Below, piece after piece: positions 23,669-31,352 of a DNA stretch of 32,288 bases (its first letter is position 1; every line of letters begins with the position of its first letter). The notes under the pieces were generated by a model. It was not told the DNA's origin, did not search any database, and worked only from the letters and a program-made list of their open reading frames with translations. Source of the stretch: Rhodospirillales bacterium RIFCSPLOWO2_02_FULL_58_16. GTDB lineage: Bacteria; Pseudomonadota; Alphaproteobacteria; Rhodospirillales; 2-02-FULL-58-16. Both the position numbers and the translations under genes were made by a program. The DNA lies in contig MIAA01000002.1 of assembly GCA_001830425.1 (NCBI GenBank), positions 1 to 32,288 on the forward strand, given 5' to 3'.

Positions 23669-24409
23669 CTAACCGATCCGCCACTTCAGGGTAACAATGG
23701 TTTTTATGACCCGGTAGATGTTTTTCAGCCTGAAAGCGGAACTGTGAGGGTTGGCGTCATTGAGCTTGACGCCGACTGTTTTGTAATCGGCGCCGCCCTT
23801 GAGCAATTTGATGACGGCTTCGGCCTGATAGGCGAAGCCGTCAGTCTCGATAGCAATCCGGCGCAGCAAATCGGTCCTGTGCAATACCAGCCCGTTATAG
23901 TAGGGAACATCAAGGTTAAACAGAAAGTTCATCAGCCGGGTAAAGGCGCGTGAAATGATTTGGCGTTTCACGCCCCGAACGCCCGGATTGGTGATAAAGG
24001 GGATAATCATATCCGCCTCGCCGGCGAGCCTGATGATCGGAGCCACTCCATCCGACGGATGATTATTGTCGCCGGGCACCATGATCACATATTTGCCGGT
24101 CGCATGACGGACTCCCGTTTTGTAGGCGCCGCCGAAACCGAGGTTCTTAAGGTTGGTGATATGTTTTATGTACGGTTTTTCAGCGGCTAATCGCGCCATG
24201 ATCTTGCCGCTGTCATCGCTGCCGGCGTCATCGACCAGAATAATTTCATAATCATTGACGCCGCATTCCAGCGCGGTACGATCGATCTCCTTGACGGCGC
24301 CTTCAAGGTGCGGCGCTTCGTTGTAACAAGGCACGACGAAGCTGATAAAAGGAGTATTCTTGTCGTGGTTATCGTGATCTCTGGTCATCGGTCGGGGCGC
24401 TTTTGTCAT
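23669..24409 (-). CDS. Family 2 glycosyltransferase, dolichyl-P-mannose-synthase-like
   Basis: A 246-residue GT2 with no C-terminal membrane domain. FISFVVPCYNEAPHLEGAV, YEIILVDDAGSDDSGKIMA, NLGFGGAYKTGVRHATGKYV and MVPGDNNHPSDG (metal site, with GDN in place of the usual DAD) are family features. Enzymes of this group charge a polyprenyl phosphate with a sugar. That would fit as donor supply for the GT-C protein of the operon. It lies between the winged-helix membrane genes and GT4, all on one strand. Confidence 0.87.
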   Translation of the reverse strand: MTKAPRPMTRDHDNHDKNTPFISFVVPCYNEAPHLEGAVKEIDRTALECGVNDYEIILVDDAGSDDSGKIMARLAAEKPYIKHITNLKNLGFGGAYKTGVRHATGKYVIMVPGDNNHPSDGVAPIIRLAGEADMIIPFITNPGVRGVKRQIISRAFTRLMNFLFNLDVPYYNGLVLHRTDLLRRIAIETDGFAYQAEAVIKLLKGGADYKTVGVKLNDANPHSSAFRLKNIYRVIKTIVTLKWRIG

Positions 24410-24462
24410 ATGAGATTTAAATCGGTTGCCGATGGTTATGGGGCCGCGACGCTATAAAGTCA

Positions 24463-24984
24463 TTAAGTTTGAAGCCGATTCACAAAGATCAGCCGCTTGA
24501 ACAGCGCGATAATAACGGCCATTACTCGGACTGTTTGGTTGCCGATATAAAGCCGTCCGTTTTGCTCAAAAATCTGACCGGTGTCCGATAGGCGTTTGAT
24601 ACGTCTGTCGATCATCTCCCGAGCGTTATAAAGAAAGTGGATTTCCTCGCGATCAAGGCCGTCGGGAAATCGGTTCATTTCGATCAGGATGCGGACGCGC
24701 CTGGCGGTCTCTCCCATGTTTACAAAGTGAAAATAGGTATAGGCCAAGGCTAGATAGGCCAGCAGATCGGCTATGCCGTTGCCGAAATCATTCCATGAGG
24801 GATCATCGAGCGGAAAAACCATGCCCTGGAGCGCAGAAAAGACCAAAAAGCCGCCCAGAAAGCCGATGCCGAGAGTCAACGGCGCGCCGAGCGCCGGGGC
24901 CAGACGGTAAGCAAAAATATGCCCGACTATCAGAAAGACGACACAGATTACAGGAACAAGGGCGGTAAACAGATCGGCGGTCAT
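24463..24984 (-). CDS. Membrane protein with winged-helix-like tail, second of a pair
   Basis: A 173-residue protein with four hydrophobic segments in the first 90 residues (LVPVICVVFLIVGHIF, then two more, and a helix ending YTYFHFV). The soluble tail (RRVRILIEMN, LDREEIHFLYNAREMIDRRIKRLSDTGQIFEQNGRLYIG) reads as a winged helix: a recognition-type helix, then a strand hairpin. A last amphipathic helix (VMAVIIALFKRLIFV) may return to the membrane. It resembles its upstream neighbour over the whole length. Its role is unknown. It sits 6 nt downstream of that neighbour and 53 nt before the GT2 gene. Confidence 0.6.
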   Translation of the reverse strand: MTADLFTALVPVICVVFLIVGHIFAYRLAPALGAPLTLGIGFLGGFLVFSALQGMVFPLDDPSWNDFGNGIADLLAYLALAYTYFHFVNMGETARRVRILIEMNRFPDGLDREEIHFLYNAREMIDRRIKRLSDTGQIFEQNGRLYIGNQTVRVMAVIIALFKRLIFVNRLQT

Positions 24985-24990
24985 AGGGTC

Positions 24991-25503
24991 TCATCCTCCC
25001 TTTTTCGCGGCGCCCAGCATTCCCCGGAATACCGTAAAGACACGGGCGATGAAACGACCCTTGGCGGTCAGCCGGTAAAAACCCCGGTCAAAAATAACCG
25101 CCCGCTCGCCGACCAGATCGTTCACTCGCGGCCACAGCAGGTTATCATCGTCAAGCCGCTCATAAAGCCGCTCGACGGGAAGGCCGTCCGAGCCGGCATC
25201 GGCGATCATGTCCACTATCGTCAGGGATGGGCTTTTTACTTCAATCGCCGGATAGGTCATGATGTAGCCGCACATCAGGGCCACATAAAAAACGAGCACA
25301 TGGATATATTCCATAACGCCGCCCGGCATAATATCCGCGCCCGCCTTTGCGGCAAGCAAACCGAGCGCCGTCAGGACAACAAAGGTTCCAACGAAAGTTC
25401 GTATCAGCGCCACCCCGGAATTCCTCGGGGGTGAAATCCGCCAGATCAAAACATGCGCCAGAAAGGCGACGGAAACGGAGGCAAGTCCCCAGATCAGAAC
25501 CAC
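24991..25503 (-). CDS. Membrane protein with winged-helix-like tail, first of a pair
   Basis: A 170-residue protein starting at GTG with AGGGG 6 nt upstream. Three hydrophobic segments (about 2-20, 37-55, 68-86) precede a tail (SLTIVDMIADAGSDGLPVERLYERLDDDNLLWPRVNDLVGERAVIFDRGFYRLTAKG) that fits a winged helix, followed by a hydrophobic RFIARVFTVFRGMLG. The plan, tail position and lengths match the neighbouring gene, so they are probably a tandem duplication or two subunits. It opens the left operon, so a membrane-bound regulator of the glycan genes is possible, but the tail could equally bind protein. No known family name is recalled. Confidence 0.6.
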   Translation of the reverse strand: MVLIWGLASVSVAFLAHVLIWRISPPRNSGVALIRTFVGTFVVLTALGLLAAKAGADIMPGGVMEYIHVLVFYVALMCGYIMTYPAIEVKSPSLTIVDMIADAGSDGLPVERLYERLDDDNLLWPRVNDLVGERAVIFDRGFYRLTAKGRFIARVFTVFRGMLGAAKKGG

Positions 25504-25753
25504 GGAAATCCCCTGATATACAATGACCGACTCATATTAGCAGTCCCAATTCATCGCGGATAGCGCCGCCGACACAAAAGGAAAAAGTTGACCTTGAATG
25601 GTTCTCCGATAACCTGATAACATCTCGAATAGATCGCAGAAGCGGAAAAATCAGCGCAATTCCGTAGTTTTGCACACGGCTGAATGGTGGTTGGGTTGCC
25701 TTCGATTTGAAGGTTGCCTGGGAAGTCTTCGGTTAAAAAGTATCCAGCCCGCA
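25504..25753. promoter_or_regulatory. Divergent promoter region of the two glycan operons
   Basis: A 250-nt gene-free stretch between the left (25503, minus) and right (25754, plus) operons, AT-richer than its flanks. A possible plus-strand promoter reads TTGAAT, 16 nt, GATAAC (25600-25627), weak. GGTTGCCT occurs twice (25694-25701 and 25712-25719) around a CCTTC/GAAGG stem (25699-25713). No operator palindrome long enough to be convincing was seen. A single regulator could control both operons from here, but that is an inference from the layout. Confidence 0.35.
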
Positions 25754-26806
25754 ATGGCGATTCAAAAAACTCAACCCGGCGCTCATTTCAAGCTCCTTGG
25801 CGAGGCGCTTCGATCCCGGATAGCGCCCAGGATCAAGCACGCCATATTGCATGTCACCAACTCATGCAACATGCGATGCCAGCACTGCTTCGTCAACTTC
25901 CAGAAGAAGCCTAATGACCTGACTCTGGATGAGATCAGGGGCGTCTCCGAGGCAGTCAACGACCTGATATGGTTGGATATCGGCGGCGGCGAGCCTTCTT
26001 TGCGCAAAGACCTGGCGGATGTCATCGGCCTGTTCCGATTCGAGGAGATATCGATCCCCACCAACGGCTGGTTTGCCGACCGCATAGTTTCCGTAGCCGA
26101 GGCCGTCAGCGGGCGTAATCCGGGGCGGCTGGTTGTCACCGTTTCTCTCGACGGCTTCAAGGAAACCCACGACGAGATGCGCCAGAAGGGCAGTTTCGAA
26201 CGTGCAATCGAGACCATCAGGCAACTGGGCCGACTTGCCGATGCGCGGGTCAAGATCAATACCGTGGTCTGCGAGCGCACCGTCGATGATCTGCCTGATT
26301 TCATGAAGTTCGTCCGCGACGAGTTGAACGTTGACTACCAGGGGCTTCTTTTGCTGCGCGGCAATCCCATAAACCCGTTGTATCGGCTGCCCTCCGTGGA
26401 GCGCCTGCGCCAGCTGGGCCGCGAGGTGCGACCCATACAGGACAGCTATAACTTCGGGCGCAAGGGACTGGGCGGCGTCGTTACCCGCAATTACCAGTCC
26501 TTCAAATGGAATATTCAGTTGGAGACTATCGAGAAGAAGACCCAGATCATCCCTTGTCTCGGCGGGCAGGCGCATGTGGTCGTTTATGACAACGGCGCCG
26601 TGGCCCCGTGCGAGATATTGCCGGCGGTGGGCAACGTGCGCGAACAGCCGATCACCGACATCCTGGCCGGCGTCGCCTGGGCCGAGGCCGTTGCCTCTAT
26701 AAAGCGCAAAGAATGCAGTTGCACCCATGACTGCAATCTGCTGGACAGCATCCTGTTCAACCCCTTGACCTATCCAGGGCTGCTCGGACTGAACGTATGG
26801 AAATAG
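25754..26806 (+). CDS. Radical SAM protein with SPASM-like C-terminus, right module
   Basis: A 350-residue protein from the ATG at 25754; an open frame extends upstream to 25670 but has no conserved residues. The cluster motif is CNMRCQHC (Cys38, 42, 45), then IGGGEPSLRKDL, and VTVSLDGFKETHDEMRQKG. The C-terminal cysteines (PCLGG, PCEILP, CSCTHDC) follow the same plan as the left paralogue, including the closing CxCxxxC. It ends in a short hydrophobic helix. Its stop overlaps the GT2 start by 10 bases, so the two proteins are made together. No clear ribosome site is visible. Confidence 0.85.
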   Translation: MAIQKTQPGAHFKLLGEALRSRIAPRIKHAILHVTNSCNMRCQHCFVNFQKKPNDLTLDEIRGVSEAVNDLIWLDIGGGEPSLRKDLADVIGLFRFEEISIPTNGWFADRIVSVAEAVSGRNPGRLVVTVSLDGFKETHDEMRQKGSFERAIETIRQLGRLADARVKINTVVCERTVDDLPDFMKFVRDELNVDYQGLLLLRGNPINPLYRLPSVERLRQLGREVRPIQDSYNFGRKGLGGVVTRNYQSFKWNIQLETIEKKTQIIPCLGGQAHVVVYDNGAVAPCEILPAVGNVREQPITDILAGVAWAEAVASIKRKECSCTHDCNLLDSILFNPLTYPGLLGLNVWK

Positions 26807-27726
26807 AAATCTCGGTAATCATTCCGTTCTACAATTCAGGCGAGACCTTGAGAGAGTGCATAGAAGGGGTGATGGCCCAGGATCATCCCGGCTTCGAGGT
26901 CGTCCTCATCGACGACGCCTCCACCGAGAACTGCTCAAGACATATCCCCGATGACCCCAGGGTCCGCGTCATCCGCAACAAAACCAACCTGGGTCCCGGC
27001 GGCTCCCGGAATGCCGGCTTCAAGGAGGCGAAAGGGAAGTTGATAGTCCTCATCGACAGCGACGCCGCCGTCGATGACCCCGGTTGGCTGTCCAAACACG
27101 CCGCCGCCCATGAAGGACAGACCGGAATGATCGTCGGCGGCGGCATAGAAGGTTGCGGAAAGGGCTTGGTGTCCATGGCCGACAAGTTCTGCCACTGGCA
27201 CACCAACATTCCCAATGCCGAGCCGTTTACCGTCAGGAAGGACACCCGCCGGCCCCTGGCTCAGGTGTCGCGCCATCTGGTCACCAACAACATGAGTTTC
27301 CTGCGGGCCACTCAACGAGAGTTGGGAGACTTCGACCCGGATTTCCGCACCGGCGAGGACGTGGACTTCTGTATGCGTGCTCTGGACATGGGCATGAGTT
27401 TGCGTCTGGAACCTTCGATCCTGGTTCGGCATTACGACCGGGAGAACCTCAAAGACTACTTCCGCTGCTTCTATATGGTCGGCAAGGACCGCATTCCCCT
27501 GAGGAGGAAACACAAATCGGGCCTGGAATGGCTGCTGCCCAAGAACGCCTTATCCACCGTTCTCTACGCGCCGGCGCTGTCTTTCGTTCTGCCTCTCACT
27601 ATAATTATGTCGTGGTGGAAGTACGACAAGACGGTGGTGTTGAGCTATCCGCTTCTGGTGGTCGCCTGCTTCGCCATGACCTGCGGGATATTTGCATTCT
27701 TTCGCGAGGAGGAAGCCGGATGTTGA
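26797..27726 (+). CDS. Family 2 glycosyltransferase with membrane tail, right module
   Basis: A 309-residue GT2: ISVIIPFYNSGETLRECIEG, EVVLIDDASTENCSRH, GPGGSRNAGFKEAKGKLIVLIDSDA (DxD-type) and FDPDFRTGEDVDFCMRALDMG (acceptor and catalytic acid motif). Two C-terminal hydrophobic segments (about 247-268 and 278-300) anchor it. It overlaps the radical SAM gene by 10 bases. It matches the left-module GT2 in architecture but is shorter. It is followed by a 106-nt gap before the polytopic gene. Confidence 0.88.
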   Translation: MEIEISVIIPFYNSGETLRECIEGVMAQDHPGFEVVLIDDASTENCSRHIPDDPRVRVIRNKTNLGPGGSRNAGFKEAKGKLIVLIDSDAAVDDPGWLSKHAAAHEGQTGMIVGGGIEGCGKGLVSMADKFCHWHTNIPNAEPFTVRKDTRRPLAQVSRHLVTNNMSFLRATQRELGDFDPDFRTGEDVDFCMRALDMGMSLRLEPSILVRHYDRENLKDYFRCFYMVGKDRIPLRRKHKSGLEWLLPKNALSTVLYAPALSFVLPLTIIMSWWKYDKTVVLSYPLLVVACFAMTCGIFAFFREEEAGC

Positions 27727-27832
27727 GTCGCATGTTGAAACCGTGCGGCTGATGCCTTATAGAAAGGCGCTTCCGCAAGGCTTGAGTAAACATGATGTTG
27801 ATTAATCCCACCGGTATTTCGGAAAAGCCGAG

Positions 27833-29530
27833 ATGAACAAGCCTCACGCCGTTTCCGCCCGGCAAGGGGATATGGATAATCACGCCGGCAACGGCTTATA
27901 TCTGACCATTTATGTCCTGCTCTACTTTCTGGCGTTTGCGCCCATGGCGTTGATCCAAGGTCCTTTGTGGGACGATTGGGTGTGGCGTTTGAGCAATGCA
28001 ACAAGCGCCAAGATGTGGCTTGATCTCGGTCGCCCTTATCACGGTCCTGTTTTTGACGCCTTGCAAGCCATGGGAGAATCATTTTCGGCCACCAGAATCG
28101 CCGTTTTCGTTATTTATTTTATTTCGGGGCTGCTGTTGTTCAGGGCGGCGACGGTTGCCGAGTTGGCAAGTCCAAGGAATGTTTTTTGGATCGTCCTGCT
28201 GACCATCTTGGCGCCGGTGAACATGGCTAGGGTAATTGAGGTTAATCTGCCTTATCCGTTAAGTTTCTTTTTTTATTGCCTGAGCTTTTATTTTCTGGCG
28301 GGGCATTTCGCCGCCGGCAGGATCATTGCGCGCCTTTTATCCTTATTTTTCTTGTTTCTTTCGTTCGCCACCCCATCCTTCCTGGTGTTGGCGGTTGTTC
28401 CGGCTTTATTCATTTACTACAACGCCGTCGGCCATATTCCGAAATGGGGAAGCCTTAAGACGGACGGGATGAAAATATTGAGATGCGTCGTCCGGTATTT
28501 CGATTTTCATGCGGCGCCCGTAGTTTTTTTTATTATGAAATCAGCCTTTTTCGAGCCGTCCGGTATATTCAAAAATTACAACGTCATAACTTTTAAGGGC
28601 TTGTTATGGGGAACCGTAGAGGCGGCGCAAACTGCAATCTACAACCTGTACATGCTTTTCTCCCCCGCATTCAAGGAGCTGTTGACTCCCTTGGATTCAA
28701 ACAATGTGCTGACCGAAATCATGGCGGTTTTATTGCTGGCTTTGCTGGCGCAGGCGGCGTTGCCGCGCCTAGCGGGCAAGCGCCGATTCTTCGCGGCGGA
28801 AGATAATTCTTGCCCAAGCCTTGGCGTACTTTTTTTTGGGCTGGGCTTGGCGTTTGCGCTGCTGATGCTTGCCATCTACCCGTATGTAGTGGTTAAGAAA
28901 TTTCCCCACCCCATCGGCATAGCCTCGCGTCATCAAACATCCTTGCATTTGTTCATCGGCGCGTTTGTCTTTTTTGCTGTTATGATCTTGGCTAGGCCAA
29001 GGATTGTTTATGGCGTTCTGGCTCTGGTCGCCGGCTTGTTCACGGCCACCAACTGCATTAACTATGTATCTTATCTTAAACACAGTCATGTGCAGAGCGC
29101 GATCATCGAAGAAATACGCAAGACACCGGAAATACGCGCTCATACGACGTTCGTCTTTGATGAAAGCAGGCGTCCCAACATGGCTTCCGGCGATTCGTCG
29201 CGTTTTCCCGAACTTACCCATTTCATGGCGAAGGCTTTTGGCGAACACACCCGTCTGGGAGCGCCATATCTTGACAATGTTTTAGACTGGCGCAAGAAAA
29301 CGGAGAAATATGCAAGCACCTTCGCTGCATACAATCCGAATTATGCCTATGACGATTATCGGCCTGACGGGAGAATCTTCATCGTCCGCGTCGAACCGGG
29401 AAACAAGCGCCTGAACATGATGAGCGCCTTGACCATGGCCTATAATCAAAGATTCAACAAGGAATCCTACGCGCAAGGGCTTCAGGGGCTGGTCCGTCTG
29501 GTGGTAAATGAAATAATCACCGATGACTGA
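27833..29530 (+). CDS. Polytopic membrane protein, GT-C-like, right module
   Basis: A 565-residue protein with about ten hydrophobic segments. An early loop has GPLWDDWVWRLSNATS, an acidic D-D-W motif like that in the first periplasmic loop of GT-C enzymes. The C-terminal 100 residues are soluble and of unknown type. It occupies the same operon place as the left-module GT-C protein, but sequence similarity is faint by eye. The ATG overlaps the stop of a 14-codon upstream ORF (27792-27836, ATGA), possibly a leader. It is AT-richer than the radical SAM and GT2 genes before it, which suggests a different history. Confidence 0.5.
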   Translation: MNKPHAVSARQGDMDNHAGNGLYLTIYVLLYFLAFAPMALIQGPLWDDWVWRLSNATSAKMWLDLGRPYHGPVFDALQAMGESFSATRIAVFVIYFISGLLLFRAATVAELASPRNVFWIVLLTILAPVNMARVIEVNLPYPLSFFFYCLSFYFLAGHFAAGRIIARLLSLFFLFLSFATPSFLVLAVVPALFIYYNAVGHIPKWGSLKTDGMKILRCVVRYFDFHAAPVVFFIMKSAFFEPSGIFKNYNVITFKGLLWGTVEAAQTAIYNLYMLFSPAFKELLTPLDSNNVLTEIMAVLLLALLAQAALPRLAGKRRFFAAEDNSCPSLGVLFFGLGLAFALLMLAIYPYVVVKKFPHPIGIASRHQTSLHLFIGAFVFFAVMILARPRIVYGVLALVAGLFTATNCINYVSYLKHSHVQSAIIEEIRKTPEIRAHTTFVFDESRRPNMASGDSSRFPELTHFMAKAFGEHTRLGAPYLDNVLDWRKKTEKYASTFAAYNPNYAYDDYRPDGRIFIVRVEPGNKRLNMMSALTMAYNQRFNKESYAQGLQGLVRLVVNEIITDD

Positions 29531-30581
29531 GAAGCCGTCGTTGCCGAGCCGCCTGCTTACTCTGGCGGCGGCCATCGTCCTTGCCGCCTTGGCCCTTGAG
29601 GGAATATGCAGGGTTTTTATGCCCCACTGGCAAGACTATGACAGCGGGCGGTTCATGCGCTCCGTCATCGTCCCGAATTTCGGAGAGGTCAGTACGGGGA
29701 TGCCGGAATTCGATGACTATTTCGCCCAGAAAGACGGTGATTTCCGCGTCCGCGTTTCGATCAACGGCTTCGGTCTGCGCAATCTGCAAGCGGTGGAGTT
29801 TGCTGACGAACGTATTTGGGCGGTCGGGGATTCCGTGACCTTCGGCTGGGGCGTAGAAGCCGATGAAATGTATTCATCGATAATCGCCCGCCTCGCCGCT
29901 AAACCGACATACAATATCGCCTCGCCGGGAACCGACGTCTGCGGCTACCAGGCGCTTATCGCCAGGATGCCTGAAACATTCCGGCCCAAGGCGGTGATTA
30001 TCGGTCTGGTTCTTGAGAACGATGTCGGCCATTACGAAGGATGTCAAAAGCGGGCGGAACTGACGGCGGCGGCGAAGACCACCCCCGAAGCCGGAAAGGC
30101 CGGCCTTCTCGGCGCCAAGAAATGGCTGACCCGATATTCGGCCCTTTACAACGTCCTCGCCGTCTCAATCAAGCGACTCGATGCAATCAGGGATTTTATG
30201 ACAAAAATCGGCATTATCAGCAAGTCGCACGACTCTAAACGATCCTTCGATGAAGGAGAAATTGAAATCATGACCGATAAGACGGCAGCCGAGTTCGTTC
30301 GCCTCCGCTCCATTCTGCCCGAGGCAACCCCTCTCGCCGTTCTGATCGTCCCAGGCCGCCTGGAGATTCGCGACGACCACCCGTCATTTCGCAAAATGCG
30401 CCTGATGATCAGCGCCAAACTGGATGCCGTCGGCATCAAGGTGATCGATCCCTTCGAGGAATTCAAAAAGGCCGGGCTTGCCGCCACTCACTTCGCCCAT
30501 GACGGACACTGGAACGCGCCGGGCCATGAAATCGCCGGGCGAGCCGCCGCCGATTGGATCAAGAGCATCAACATTGATTAA
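29523..30581 (+). CDS. Membrane-anchored SGNH/GDSL hydrolase, right module
   Basis: A 352-residue protein, N-terminal anchor LLTLAAAIVLAALALEGICRVF (about 12-33), then an SGNH domain: IWAVGDSVTFGWGVEADEMY (catalytic Ser), a Gly in NIASPGTDV, IGLVLENDVGHYEG (Asn) and HFAHDGHWNAPGHEIAG (catalytic Asp-x-His). The GWGVE extension after the GDS block is shared with the left paralogue at 17046, which supports duplication. It probably removes or transfers an acyl group on a periplasmic glycan. It overlaps the upstream membrane gene by 8 bases, and its stop overlaps the convergent gluconokinase stop by four. Confidence 0.8.
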   Translation: MTEKPSLPSRLLTLAAAIVLAALALEGICRVFMPHWQDYDSGRFMRSVIVPNFGEVSTGMPEFDDYFAQKDGDFRVRVSINGFGLRNLQAVEFADERIWAVGDSVTFGWGVEADEMYSSIIARLAAKPTYNIASPGTDVCGYQALIARMPETFRPKAVIIGLVLENDVGHYEGCQKRAELTAAAKTTPEAGKAGLLGAKKWLTRYSALYNVLAVSIKRLDAIRDFMTKIGIISKSHDSKRSFDEGEIEIMTDKTAAEFVRLRSILPEATPLAVLIVPGRLEIRDDHPSFRKMRLMISAKLDAVGIKVIDPFEEFKKAGLAATHFAHDGHWNAPGHEIAGRAAADWIKSINID

Positions 30582-31063
30582 ATTCCCAATCCGGCGCGGA
30601 TAGCGGCGACGATGGAGGAAGGAGCGCCGCCGACATCCACGGCAACGGCGTCTTTCGGCTCTTCCAGAACGGCGAACTGACTTTCAAGAAGCGCCGTCGG
30701 CATAAAATGTCCGCCGCGTTTATATAGGCGGTCGCGGATAAGCTTTTCATCGCCCCTGAGGTAGACCAGCCGCACATCCTTTTTTCCGGCCATCAACATG
30801 TCGCGGTAGCTTTGCTTGAGCGCCGAGCATGCCAGCACCATATCCCGTCCTTCCCCAATCCATTGGTCCACGGCGGCGGCGATAGAGGCAAGCCACGGCT
30901 TCCTGTCTTCATCGTCCAGGGGGATGCCGCTTTTCATCTTGTCGATGTTGGCGGGCGGGTGAAAATCATCACCCTCGCGGTAATCGGCGCCCAGCGCCCG
31001 CGCCAGCAGGGTCCCCACCGTGGTCTTCCCCGCTCCGCATACGCCCATAATGATGATAATCAT
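30578..31063 (-). CDS. gntK: Gluconokinase
   Basis: A 161-residue kinase from the ATG at 31063; the same frame stays open to 31423 through the inserted element but that part is not gluconokinase. IIIIMGVCGAGKTTVGTLLA is the Walker A region. FHPPANIDKMKSGIPLDDEDRKPWL and VLACSALKQSYRDML are GntK signatures, with GGHFMPTALLESQFAVLEEP in the lid region. It phosphorylates gluconate to 6-phosphogluconate, feeding the Entner-Doudoroff or pentose phosphate routes. GGGG lies 4 nt upstream. It was probably coupled to the lactonase before a MITE separated them. Confidence 0.93.
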   Translation of the reverse strand: MIIIIMGVCGAGKTTVGTLLARALGADYREGDDFHPPANIDKMKSGIPLDDEDRKPWLASIAAAVDQWIGEGRDMVLACSALKQSYRDMLMAGKKDVRLVYLRGDEKLIRDRLYKRGGHFMPTALLESQFAVLEEPKDAVAVDVGGAPSSIVAAIRAGLGI

Positions 31064-31076
31064 TTTACCCCGCGAA

Positions 31077-31352
31077 CCTGGAGTACTATCCGGCCAAATT
31101 GAACCGCCTGCGCCGGAGGGATTTTCCGGCGCGGGCAGGAAAAGGGCGCAGCGCGTAGCGTACACTACGGGCAAGCCCTTTGACAAACCCGCGCCGAAAA
31201 AGACCCCGGCCCTTCGGGTTGCGCCTTGGCGGACGCCCGCTTCGTTGCGCCGCTCAACCGATGCTTTTGCATCGCTTTTCACGTCGCGCCTGACGGATCG
31301 CCTCGCCAATGCGCAACGCAGATGATTCAATTTGGCCGGATAGTGCTCTAGG
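31077..31352. mobile_element. MITE-like element inserted between gluconolactonase and gluconokinase
   Basis: A 276-bp unit with 27-bp terminal inverted repeats (31077-31103 and 31326-31352, 25 of 27 matching; core ACTATCCGGCCAAATTGAA, 19 bases identical). No transposase is encoded, so it is a non-autonomous element. Internal hairpins occur (CGCCGGA/TCCGGCG near 31110-31130). Excising it restores a normal lactonase ending (Arg-Phe-Ala-Gly-stop) one base before the gluconokinase ATG. No clean target-site duplication is seen. A reading frame through it stays open in the gluconokinase phase. Confidence 0.75.

Noticed and set aside
25862-26728. 288-codon open frame opposite the right radical SAM gene
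   Set aside because: It lies opposite the CxxxCxxC and GGEP motifs, and its codons are a mirror of the real gene.
31077-31352. Intrinsic terminator or attenuator between lactonase and gluconokinase
   Set aside because: The inverted repeats are 222 nt apart and no T-run follows. Restoration of the normal gene end on excision points to an insertion.
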